From CAYSPG01 sp964432885 (GTDB taxonomy: Bacteria > Bacteroidota > Bacteroidia > AKYH767-A > OLB10), in contig CAYSPG010000009.1 in NCBI GenBank assembly GCA_964432885.1, forward strand, positions 78,434 to 142,433: a DNA stretch of 64,000 nucleotides, given 5' to 3'. A program made the position numbers and the translations under genes. Position 1 is the first letter of the stretch, and every line of letters begins with the position of its first letter. This document shows, piece by piece, positions 9,990 through 17,553 of the stretch. A model generated the notes under the pieces. That model was not told the origin of the DNA. It was given only the letters and a program-made list of their open reading frames with translations, and ran no database searches.

Positions 9990-10025
9990 AAAGGCCTCTC
10001 ATTAACTTGAGAGGTCTTTTGTGTT
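9990..10025 (+). terminator. Intrinsic terminator after the glycine-rich T9SS gene
   Basis: An 8-9 bp stem, AGGCCTCTC paired with GAGAGGTCT through a short loop, is followed by TTTTGTGTTTTT. It starts about 40 bp after the stop codon at 9950. Confidence 0.85.
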
Positions 10026-10373
10026 TTTATACAGACCTGATTTAACACCTGCTTTTGCCCTTCAAAAAAAAGTTATCAACTTTTACGCTTTTTGCTTTTG
10101 TGCGTAGTATATTTGGGTATTCCTTTTAACAATTCATGAATAGCGCCATCAAATTTTTCACTCTTAAAACTCCCTTTTTTAAGGCGCATTACATTTTTAT
10201 TACCGGAGACCACCGATAACTCCTTGTTTTTGTTTCTCACAAAAAACAGGGAGTACCGCCAATGCGCTGGATAATGCAGCCGCGTTTTTGTTTTGCTTAT
10301 TGATATAATTTGATTTAATTCTCTTTAGCAATTAACGGTATGAAAAAGTACTACGATAGTTCATAGTTTACGC
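10026..10373. other. Non-coding stretch upstream of the palindrome array, with one hairpin
   Basis: No open frame with coding character is seen here. The one clear structure is an inverted repeat at 10219-10254: ACTCC-TTGTTTTTGT pairs with ACAAAAAACA-GGAGT across a loop of about 5 nt. It has no adjoining T-run on either strand, so it is not a standard terminator. TATATTTG at 10108-10115 matches the -7 promoter consensus on the plus strand but lacks a TTG at the right spacing. A small RNA or long leader starting here is possible but not shown. Confidence 0.4.
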
Positions 10374-10567
10374 GCCTTTTAAGGCAAAAGCGCTGCCTTT
10401 TAAGGTAAGTGTGCTGCTGATTAAGGCAATTGTTTTGCCTTAAAAAGCCAACCGCTTGCCTCTTAAGGCAAGGCTGCTGCCTCAAAAGGCACAAGTCCTG
10501 CTTTTAAAGGTAAATTATTTGCCTTTGGAGGCAGGCGGGCTTCGGCACCGTTAAAGTGCCTTGAGGC
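10374..10567. repeat. Phased array of eight 12-bp palindromes at exact 21-bp spacing, plus an outlier
   Basis: Copies of GCCTTTTAAGGC (perfect in the first copy) start at 10374, 10395, 10416, 10437, 10458, 10479, 10500 and 10521. Each is 12 bp and is followed by a 9-bp linker that mostly ends in GCT or CTT. A ninth, shortened copy (GCCTTGAGGC) sits at 10558, off phase. The 21-bp period is two helical turns and also seven codons. In the plus frame starting at 10375 the array reads as a heptad of the form P-x-K-A-x-x-L with stops in copy 4 and after copy 8. It ends 42 bp before the start codon of the orphan gene at 10609. It may be an operator array, a decayed coding minisatellite or both. Confidence 0.85.
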
Positions 10568-10608
10568 AACACATACACCAAATGTTTAATTTCTAATTCC
10601 AAAGAATT

Positions 10609-11277
10609 ATGGTAGATTCCGATTTTGTACCCTCAAATGAGGAGGATTTTAATGACTTCCAGGGTAATTTCAGACCCAAAGTTATTGCCAAAAAAGTAGC
10701 ATGGGGCATTTTAGACAGCGAAGAAGATGCCCTTAATGCAGCCGGTGATGACTGGGAACTAAAGTATGCAGCCGGAAGAGACGAAGCCGACCCCACTTCA
10801 TCACAGCGGCAGGCTAAAAACGATTCGCGCAAAGCATACATTACCCTTATCCGCAACCTGGTAAACACCCGCATTCGCAACAATCCGGCTGTTACCAATA
10901 ACGACAAAGTATCGTTGCGGTTAACCGTACCCGATGGCATCCGTACCCGCGTGGCTGTGCCCGATCATGCTCCAAAAATTGCAATAGATAAAATAGAGCA
11001 TGAAATGCACAAACTGCGCATTACCGATCCCGAAAAGCCCACCACCAAAGCAAAGCCGGCTGGTGTGGCGCGTATTAATGTGTATAGGTTTGTGGGCACA
11101 GCACCTCCTGCAAACCTTAGCCAATACCAGCTTTATGGCAGCGCTACCAAAGCGTTGTTTACTTCGCAGTTTAGTGATGATGATGTGGAGAAAAAAGCAT
11201 GGTACATTGCGCAGTATGAAAACACGCGTGGCGAGCGTGGCCCGGTAAGCGCCCCGGTAAGTGCCGTAATTGCATAG
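10609..11277 (+). CDS. Conserved protein of unknown function with C-terminal Ig-like fold segment
   Basis: This 222-residue soluble protein has no signal peptide and no membrane segment. It opens DSDFVPSNEEDFNDF, has a charged helical middle with QRQAKNDSRKAYITLIRNLVN (about 65-85) and NNPAVTNNDKVSL (about 90-102), then VPDGIRTRVAVPDH. The C-terminal third is predicted beta-rich and ends AWYIAQYENTRGERGPVSAPVSAVIA-like, resembling the last strands of a fibronectin-type fold. From memory, proteins of this layout are widespread in Bacteroidota with no assigned role; I cannot verify that here. It stands alone, bounded by the palindrome array on its 5' side and a terminator on its 3' side. The ATG at 10609 is the first in frame; an in-frame TAA lies at 10552. 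Confidence 0.75.
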   Translation: MVDSDFVPSNEEDFNDFQGNFRPKVIAKKVAWGILDSEEDALNAAGDDWELKYAAGRDEADPTSSQRQAKNDSRKAYITLIRNLVNTRIRNNPAVTNNDKVSLRLTVPDGIRTRVAVPDHAPKIAIDKIEHEMHKLRITDPEKPTTKAKPAGVARINVYRFVGTAPPANLSQYQLYGSATKALFTSQFSDDDVEKKAWYIAQYENTRGERGPVSAPVSAVIA

Positions 11278-11305
11278 CGCAGGTTGTTGCACGTGCATGC
11301 TAAAA

Positions 11306-11341
11306 ATAAAAGCTCCGTTTATAAAGCGGGGCTTTTGTTTT
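11306..11341 (+). terminator. Intrinsic terminator after the orphan gene
   Basis: AAAGCTCCG pairs with CGGGGCTTT (one T.G wobble) across a 9-nt loop and is followed by TGTTTTGT. It begins about 30 bp after the stop codon at 11277. Confidence 0.8.
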
Positions 11342-11397
11342 GTAAATAAAACTTGTTTTGTTATAAAACACGTGCATTACAACCTAAGCCACAACGC

Positions 11398-11427
11398 TTG
11401 TTTTTAAAAGGTTTTATACTACATTTG
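11398..11427 (+). promoter_or_regulatory. Candidate promoter of the large CUB/GEVED T9SS gene
   Basis: TTG (11398-11400) is followed by 19 bp and TACATTTG (11420-11427), a full match to the Bacteroidota promoter pattern. The ATG is 59 bp further on, which leaves a short leader. Confidence 0.65.
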
Positions 11428-11486
11428 TCCATTGCCATATTGAAACACACACTTACTAGCTTATTTTTAAACTAAATCAAACTAAC

Positions 11487-14400
11487 ATGAGAGGAAAACT
11501 AACTCTTAGCGATGTAAAAGCACTTTTTATTTCGCTTACGCTGATGGCATGCACATTAGCCACTGAAAAACTAAATGCACAAACCCTTTTTACGGAAACC
11601 TTTGAATCCGTTGGAACCACTGCTGTATTGCCTAATGGTGGCTGGACGAGTTATGATGTAACTGCAGGCAACTCCATTTGGGGTATAGGCGCATCAAGCT
11701 GTATTATTACCGGAAGCAAATCCATGTTTGTATGCCGAGCCAGCATTGCCAACTTATGCGATTATGCTCCCAGCAGTGTTACCAACAAAATAGCCTACAA
11801 AACATTTTCATCTACCGGTTACAATACCCTCTTATTAAGCTTTAAATGGAAATGCGTTGGCGAAATAATTGGCGCTACCCTTTATGACTATGGTAAAGTA
11901 TGCTACTCAACCAATGGCACCACATGGACAGATTTAGCAGCCAACTACCAGGGCCAATCAGCCACACAAACTGTAACCAACCTTGCCTTACCCGCTGCCC
12001 TTGATAATATTGGAACCGTTTACCTTGGGTTTAGATGGATAAATGATGGTTCAACCAAAGCTATACCCGGCTTTGTGGTAGATGATATTACTGTAACAGC
12101 AACAGCCTTGCCGGGCTGCAGTGGCGCACCAACGGCAGGCACCACAACATCAAGCGCCAACCCTGCCTGTGCAGGAACTTCGGTAACGTTTTCGTTAACC
12201 GGAGCCACTTCAGGTGCCGGCATAACCTATCAATGGCAATCATCCCCTGATAACATAACGTACACCAACATTAGTGGGGCCACATCATCAACCTATACAG
12301 CCACCATAAGCAATGCCGTATGGGGACGCTGCCATGTTACCTGTACCAACAGCACACTTTCAGCAAACTCTACCCCGCTGCAACAAACCCTTACCCCATT
12401 TTACAATTGCTATTGCACAGCTACCTATACCAACGGTTGCGGTATTGATTATATCTCAAACGTTACCTTTGGAAGTATAAATAATACCTCCACCTGCACA
12501 GGCACCACACCTTCAAATATTACACGATATTTAACCCCTAACCCAACTTTTTACCGTGGTTTTACATATCCCATATCGGTAACTACCGGTGGTGATATTG
12601 AAGGCATGCGCGCCTGGGTTGACTGGAATCAAAATATTGCTTTTGCCGCTGGAGAAACCATACTTAATGGCGGCCCCACAACAAACCCGTTAACAACAAC
12701 TGGCAGTGTAACCATTCCGGCTACAGCCACCCTCGGGCAAACAATAATGCGCGTTTTATGCAGGTACAATACAGCTGTGGGCACAGGTGGTGCATGCAAT
12801 AGTTTTGACTATGGCGAAACCGAAGACTATTTAATTACCATAGCCGATGCACCCGGCTGTACCGGTACCCCAACTGCGGGCACAACCACATCAACAGCCA
12901 CATCGGCTTGTACATCAACTTCGTTTACACTATCCCTAACAGGTGCTTCGGTTGAGGTGGGTATTACCTACCAATGGCAAACAGCACCCGATGTAAGCGG
13001 AGTGCCCGGCACTTATACTAACGTAAGCGGAGCTACTGCTGCTACCTATACTACTTCACAAACCAGCACCAACTGGTATCGGTGCGAGTTGGTTTGTATT
13101 AATGGCGGTTCACCGGCAACCTCTGCAGCTTTAAAAGTAACTAACGCTACCTGCATTAATATGACCAATGGCTCTACCACCACATGTGCCGGTAATTTTT
13201 ATGATAGTGGTGGCCAAGGTGCCGATTATGGAACAAGCGAAAGTTTTGTTTATACCTTTTACCCTAATGCGGGCAACCAAACACAAGTTTCATGGAATTC
13301 ATTTATATCAGAATCAGGATATGATTATATTACAATTTATGACGGACCTTCAACATCATCACCTGTATTATATGGCCCTAGTTCTGGCACATTGTCTATC
13401 CCCACATTTACATCAACTCATGGTACAGGTGCATTAACATTTAAGTTTACATCTGACGCATCTGTTACTGCTGCCGGATGGGATGCTTCCATAACATGCG
13501 TTGCTAATCCCGGATGCACAGGTACCCCAGTTGCTTCCAACACGGTGGCTTCGTTAAATCCTGCTTGTTATAATACTGCTTTCACGCTTTCGTTAAGCAG
13601 TTCCTACATGTTTAGCGGTATCACCTATCAATGGCAATCAGCTGCTGATGCAAGCGGTTCTCCCGCAACCTTTAGTAATATCAGTGGAGCCACATCATAC
13701 AATTATAATGCCATACAAACAGCTGCTGCCTATTGGTACAGATGTGTAATCACCTGCACCAACTCATCTCAATCCATTACCTCATCTGACCTTAAGGTTA
13801 CTACTCAACTATGTTTTTGCGAGCCTGTGTATGCCAGTGGTTGTGTTAATGGCGACCGCATTACCGATTTTTTATTAAATAAACTTTCGAACAGTACCGG
13901 TACGGCTTGCTCAACATCACCTGCCGGATACTCTGTTTACGCCACCACTCCCTCTAATCAAACTACCAACTTAGTTGCCGGATTAACTTATACTGCTACC
14001 ATAACCACCACCAATACAGCTAATGCCAATGGTACTGGTGTGGCTATTTGGATTGACTATAATGATAATGGTGTATTTGACGTTTCAGAAAATTATAACA
14101 ATGGCGCTACCAAATTTGCATCCAATTCAACAGGCACTATGAGTATTGCCGTGCCGCTTTCTGCTCCACTTGGACAACATCGTATGCGTGTACGCGCTAT
14201 GCGCAATACCAATAGCAATGTTATTGACGCTTGCCTGGCGGGTAATGCCAATGGCGAAACCGAAGATTACTATGTTACCATTGTTCCCTGCGATGCCGCA
14301 GCTACTGCCACATCGCCTATTTGCCAGTACTATACACAAGGTTTCACCTCATCCTATTTTGGAAATGGAACACCAACAACTTATGTATGGAGTGGCCCAA

Positions 14401-16883
14401 ATTCATTTGCATCATCTGCCCAAAACCCATCTATCAGCAATATTCAACCTGCTGATGCTGGCAATTATACTGTAACCATAACGGATAATAACGGCTGCAC
14501 AGCTACGGCAACGGTAACTGTTTCTATTACTGCCGGCCCCGACCCTGTGGCAGCAAGCAATGCACCTGTTTGTATTGGCGATGCCCTTAGTTTATCATCT
14601 GATAACAATGCAAGCGGGCAGTCATCAGGCAATATATTTTCGTGGACTGGACCGAATGGATTTGGTTCATTGTTGCAAAACCCTCCCGTTACCTCTTCTG
14701 CCTCTGCTATTGATGCAGGAGCTTATACTGTTACCATTACAAATGCTTTTTTATGCACTGCTTCTGCTTCAGTAACTGTAAGTGTTAACTCTAATCCTGC
14801 AGCTTCCATTTTCTCTCAAACCAATGTATCATGCAATGGCCTCACAGATGCCTCGGTTGACATTAATGCATCAGGAGGTTTTCCTAATCCTGATTATTTG
14901 TTTACAGATGGCAATAACTTTAATACCGATGGAATATTTTCTGGCCTTGGTGCAGGTAGTTTTACAGTTACAGTTTATGATGACCATGGATGCAGTGGTG
15001 ATGTACCTGTAACTATTACCGAGCCCGATGTGCTGGTGGCATCAGCCGCAGGCAATGGCCCTGTATGTGCAGGCAGTAATATCAATCTTACTTCCTCTGC
15101 AACCGGTGGTACCACTGCTTATGGGTATGCTTGGAGCGGCCCTAACTCATTTTCTTCTTCTGCGCAAAATCCTGTGGTATCACCATCTACCGTATTAGAT
15201 GCCGGTGTTTATACTGTATTAGTTACCGATGCAAACGGATGTACCGATATTGAAACTGTTACTGTTGATGTTGCCAGTGGTATTCCTGCTTCACCCGGTG
15301 TTGTTACCGGCATGCCTTCAAGTGTATGCCCTCCCGTAACCGGAATAAATCTTTCCGTTGCTCCTGTTGCCGAAGCTACTTCATACAGTTGGGTGCCCAG
15401 CCCCGGCACTTCTGGCGTTTCATTTACCACACCAACCAACGGCACGTCTGTAACTGCCGATTTGGCCTTAGTAAGCAACTCAACATATACCATTCGCGTG
15501 TATGCTATAAATGTGTGCGGAACTTCTACTGGTTACAGCACTGCCTTTACCCGCAGGGCTGTTTCTACACCTGCTAACCCAACAGGTCCAACTACCGCTT
15601 GCCAAAACGAAACCAAAACCTACAGCATTCCTGCCGTTACCGGTGCCGATTCATACACATGGACAGGCCCTGCAGGCTCGCTTATTGATGGCAACCCATC
15701 CCCTTACACTGCCAATGTTACTTCAGTAAATGTTACTTTCCCCTCAGGATTTAGCAGCGGAATTGTTTGCGTTGCAGCCAATGTGGGTTGCTTTAGTACA
15801 ATAAACAAATGCATTAATGTTAGCGCAGGCGGCATTGTTGTTGTTGGAAATATTACCGGAAGTGCATCGGTTTGCCCCGGTAGTTCATACACCTATTCAG
15901 TGGCTCCTGTAGCTGGCGCTGTAAGCTATACCTGGATATTGCCGCCTAATACATCCGGATCTTCTTCCACAAATTCTATTAATGTATCCATAGGTGCAGG
16001 CTTTTCTGTTGCCGATATAAAAGTGTCAGCCACTAATTCATGCGGCATTGCCTCAGCATTAAAAACAAAAACAATTTCTTCAGGAGTTCCATCTCGACCT
16101 GCTTCAATTACCGGTGCTACAAATGGTGTGTGCAGCTTAACCAACGCTGTTTATTCATGCCCATCACAGGCAGGTGTTACATTTAACTGGAGTATTCCTT
16201 CCGGATCAACATTTAATAGTGGCCTGGGCACAAATGCTGTAAGTGTAAACTTTGGCACATTTACCACCGGCACTGTTTGTGTTAATGCATCCAATGCCTG
16301 CGGTGCAAGTGCCGACAGGTGCATTACCGTTAAAGGTGCTCCTGCTTCTCCGGCTTCTGTTGCTGCTAACCCTTCATCGTGGTGCGCCAACACAAGTGAT
16401 ATTGTTTTTTCCGCCAATGTTTCAAATGTTACAGGTCTTTATACCTTAAGCTGGACATATCCTCCTGCATCAGTTGCCACTTACGTTATTGGTGGAGGCA
16501 ACTCAAACAGTTTAACTCTTGACTGGATAAGCGGTGGCGGAAACGTAGTTGTTACCGCCTCCAATGCTTGTGGAAACGGATCGCGCAGTTTAGCGGCAGC
16601 AAGCACTTGTCGTGAAGAAGAAAGCTTAAGCGTTGACAATATCTCTATATATCCAAACCCTGCAAATGATTTAGTTACTGTTCAATTTAACGCACCAAAG
16701 CTGGACGTTGCAAAAATTTCTTTGTCTGATTTATCAGGCAGAGTTATTTTATCTCAATCTTTTGATGGTATTAAAGGCAATAATCAAGTCTCTGTTGATT
16801 TAAAATCTATCACTAAGGGGATATACATTATCACTGTTCAAAACAGTGGCAACAACCTTCAAAGCCGCATTGTTATTGAATAG
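11487..16883 (+). CDS. Giant T9SS-exported multidomain protein (choice-of-anchor J, GEVED, CUB, SprB-like and Ig/PKD-like domains)
   Basis: This 1798-residue protein starts with an unusually long signal region (about 32 residues, hydrophobic core ALFISLTLMACTLA, end LNAQ). Visible domains in order are: a choice-of-anchor J / MAM-like lectin-fold domain (about 33-208); an Ig-like repeat; a GEVED domain (about 303-450, with DWNQNIAF and GETEDYLITI); an Ig-like repeat; a CUB-like domain (about 552-672, with YDYITIYDGPS); an Ig-like repeat; a second GEVED domain (about 775-935, DYNDNGVFD, GETEDYYVTI); PKD/Ig-like repeats; a SprB-type repeat (about 1104-1180, VSCNGLTDASVDINASGG); and the Cys-rich module from about 1266 shared with the protein at 5961. 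The type A sorting domain fills the last ~75 residues. No active site is seen; attachment or matrix function is inference. Confidence 0.9.
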   Translation: MRGKLTLSDVKALFISLTLMACTLATEKLNAQTLFTETFESVGTTAVLPNGGWTSYDVTAGNSIWGIGASSCIITGSKSMFVCRASIANLCDYAPSSVTNKIAYKTFSSTGYNTLLLSFKWKCVGEIIGATLYDYGKVCYSTNGTTWTDLAANYQGQSATQTVTNLALPAALDNIGTVYLGFRWINDGSTKAIPGFVVDDITVTATALPGCSGAPTAGTTTSSANPACAGTSVTFSLTGATSGAGITYQWQSSPDNITYTNISGATSSTYTATISNAVWGRCHVTCTNSTLSANSTPLQQTLTPFYNCYCTATYTNGCGIDYISNVTFGSINNTSTCTGTTPSNITRYLTPNPTFYRGFTYPISVTTGGDIEGMRAWVDWNQNIAFAAGETILNGGPTTNPLTTTGSVTIPATATLGQTIMRVLCRYNTAVGTGGACNSFDYGETEDYLITIADAPGCTGTPTAGTTTSTATSACTSTSFTLSLTGASVEVGITYQWQTAPDVSGVPGTYTNVSGATAATYTTSQTSTNWYRCELVCINGGSPATSAALKVTNATCINMTNGSTTTCAGNFYDSGGQGADYGTSESFVYTFYPNAGNQTQVSWNSFISESGYDYITIYDGPSTSSPVLYGPSSGTLSIPTFTSTHGTGALTFKFTSDASVTAAGWDASITCVANPGCTGTPVASNTVASLNPACYNTAFTLSLSSSYMFSGITYQWQSAADASGSPATFSNISGATSYNYNAIQTAAAYWYRCVITCTNSSQSITSSDLKVTTQLCFCEPVYASGCVNGDRITDFLLNKLSNSTGTACSTSPAGYSVYATTPSNQTTNLVAGLTYTATITTTNTANANGTGVAIWIDYNDNGVFDVSENYNNGATKFASNSTGTMSIAVPLSAPLGQHRMRVRAMRNTNSNVIDACLAGNANGETEDYYVTIVPCDAAATATSPICQYYTQGFTSSYFGNGTPTTYVWSGPNSFASSAQNPSISNIQPADAGNYTVTITDNNGCTATATVTVSITAGPDPVAASNAPVCIGDALSLSSDNNASGQSSGNIFSWTGPNGFGSLLQNPPVTSSASAIDAGAYTVTITNAFLCTASASVTVSVNSNPAASIFSQTNVSCNGLTDASVDINASGGFPNPDYLFTDGNNFNTDGIFSGLGAGSFTVTVYDDHGCSGDVPVTITEPDVLVASAAGNGPVCAGSNINLTSSATGGTTAYGYAWSGPNSFSSSAQNPVVSPSTVLDAGVYTVLVTDANGCTDIETVTVDVASGIPASPGVVTGMPSSVCPPVTGINLSVAPVAEATSYSWVPSPGTSGVSFTTPTNGTSVTADLALVSNSTYTIRVYAINVCGTSTGYSTAFTRRAVSTPANPTGPTTACQNETKTYSIPAVTGADSYTWTGPAGSLIDGNPSPYTANVTSVNVTFPSGFSSGIVCVAANVGCFSTINKCINVSAGGIVVVGNITGSASVCPGSSYTYSVAPVAGAVSYTWILPPNTSGSSSTNSINVSIGAGFSVADIKVSATNSCGIASALKTKTISSGVPSRPASITGATNGVCSLTNAVYSCPSQAGVTFNWSIPSGSTFNSGLGTNAVSVNFGTFTTGTVCVNASNACGASADRCITVKGAPASPASVAANPSSWCANTSDIVFSANVSNVTGLYTLSWTYPPASVATYVIGGGNSNSLTLDWISGGGNVVVTASNACGNGSRSLAAASTCREEESLSVDNISIYPNPANDLVTVQFNAPKLDVAKISLSDLSGRVILSQSFDGIKGNNQVSVDLKSITKGIYIITVQNSGNNLQSRIVIE

Positions 16884-16908
16884 AAAGCATCAGACCCCCG
16901 AATAAAGC

Positions 16909-16944
16909 AAAGAGGCTGGCTCAATACGAGTCAGCCTCTTTTAC
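16909..16944. terminator. Strong hairpin terminator, probably bidirectional
   Basis: A 14-bp stem with one G.T wobble (AAAGAGGCTGGCTC / GAGTCAGCCTCTTT) closes a 5-nt loop. It follows the plus-strand gene ending at 16883 by about 25 bp. On the minus strand it lies 4 bp beyond tRNA-Cys and is followed by a T-rich tail, so it can serve both. Confidence 0.85.
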
Positions 16945-16947
16945 TTG

Positions 16948-17018
16948 AGGTCGCGAGCAGATTTGAACTGCTGTACAAGGTTTTGCAGACCTCTGCCTAA
17001 CCGCTCGGCCACGCGACC
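16948..17018 (-). tRNA. tRNA-Cys (anticodon GCA)
   Basis: The minus strand forms a 71-nt cloverleaf with acceptor stem GGTCGCG / CGCGACC, D-arm GCCG..., anticodon stem GAGGT/ACCTT with loop CTGCAAA (anticodon GCA), and T-arm AGCAG-TTCAAAT-CTGCT. The discriminator base is U, as is typical for tRNA-Cys. CCA is not encoded. Confidence 0.96.
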
Positions 17019-17036
17019 ATTTTTTTAATATGCGGG

Positions 17037-17044
17037 CAAAAGTA
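17037..17044 (-). promoter_or_regulatory. Candidate -7 promoter element for tRNA-Cys
   Basis: On the minus strand this reads TACTTTTG, matching TAnnTTTG, 19 bp before the 5' end of the tRNA. There is no TTG at the expected -33 position. Readthrough from folB is an alternative source of transcript. Confidence 0.4.
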
Positions 17045-17093
17045 AAAATATTTTAATACTGCCTTTGCTAATTTTTGCCAATGAAAAATTAGT

Positions 17094-17447
17094 TTATCCC
17101 GATACGATAATAGTAGCACTTTCTATCACACCCTTTACCGGTGGAAATAGTTTGCTTACGCTTACCGTTATTTTATTACAAAAGCTAAAGCGGGCTTTAA
17201 GTTCAGCCAATATTCGCCCTGCCACATGCTCTATTAGTTTAGACCGTATGGCCATTTGGCTTTTTACTATCGCATTCACTTTTACATAGTCAACTGCATT
17301 GGCCAAATCATCGGTAGAAATTGCCGTGCCAAAATCGGCATAAAAAACAACATCCACCCTGTAATTACATCCTATCGTGGCTTCCTCATCAAGGCATCCG
17401 TGATAAGCAAAGCACTCAATTCCATTTATTCTCAACTCATTCATCAT
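17094..17447 (-). CDS. folB: Dihydroneopterin aldolase (FolB)
   Basis: This 117-residue protein matches the FolB family in length and motifs. FolB converts 7,8-dihydroneopterin to 6-hydroxymethyl-7,8-dihydropterin and glycolaldehyde in folate synthesis. It starts MNELRINGIECFAYHGCLDEE, with the family YHG at residues 15-17 and the conserved Glu at 21-22 that faces the pterin. The C-terminal KLFPPVKG (about 98-105) corresponds to the usual Kp.aPvkg block carrying the catalytic Lys. It is cytoplasmic and normally an octamer. Two ATG codons occur in tandem; a full promoter match ends directly at them (see the next regulatory entry), so the mRNA may be leaderless. Other folate genes are not adjacent, though pabB lies at 47025. 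Confidence 0.93.
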   Translation of the reverse strand: MMNELRINGIECFAYHGCLDEEATIGCNYRVDVVFYADFGTAISTDDLANAVDYVKVNAIVKSQMAIRSKLIEHVAGRILAELKARFSFCNKITVSVSKLFPPVKGVIESATIIVSG

Positions 17448-17448
17448 G

Positions 17449-17479
17449 CAAATGTAAGATGTTTAAAAAAGCGCTTCAA
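17449..17479 (-). promoter_or_regulatory. Candidate folB promoter abutting the start codon
   Basis: On the minus strand TTG (17477-17479), 20 bp and TACATTTG (17449-17456) match the Bacteroidota pattern. The last base of the -7 element is one base from the tandem ATG codons at 17447-17442. A transcript starting at the usual distance would begin at or near the second ATG. Confidence 0.5.
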
Positions 17480-17553
17480 CAATCCTTGCTCTGCCTGGTT
17501 AAAACGTTATTCTTTTTTTTTAATATCGCGTACTCTTTTTACCCCTATCGGCA

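Noticed and set aside
10360..10440. Intact small heptad-repeat protein encoded by the palindrome array
   Set aside because: The frame has no ATG, is stopped by TAA in copy 4 and again after copy 8, and the minus-strand frames are stopped as well. At most it is a remnant.
10374..10567. CRISPR array
   Set aside because: The repeated part is only 12 bp, the linkers are 9 bp and partly similar to one another, and no cas gene is present. The layout is not repeat-spacer.
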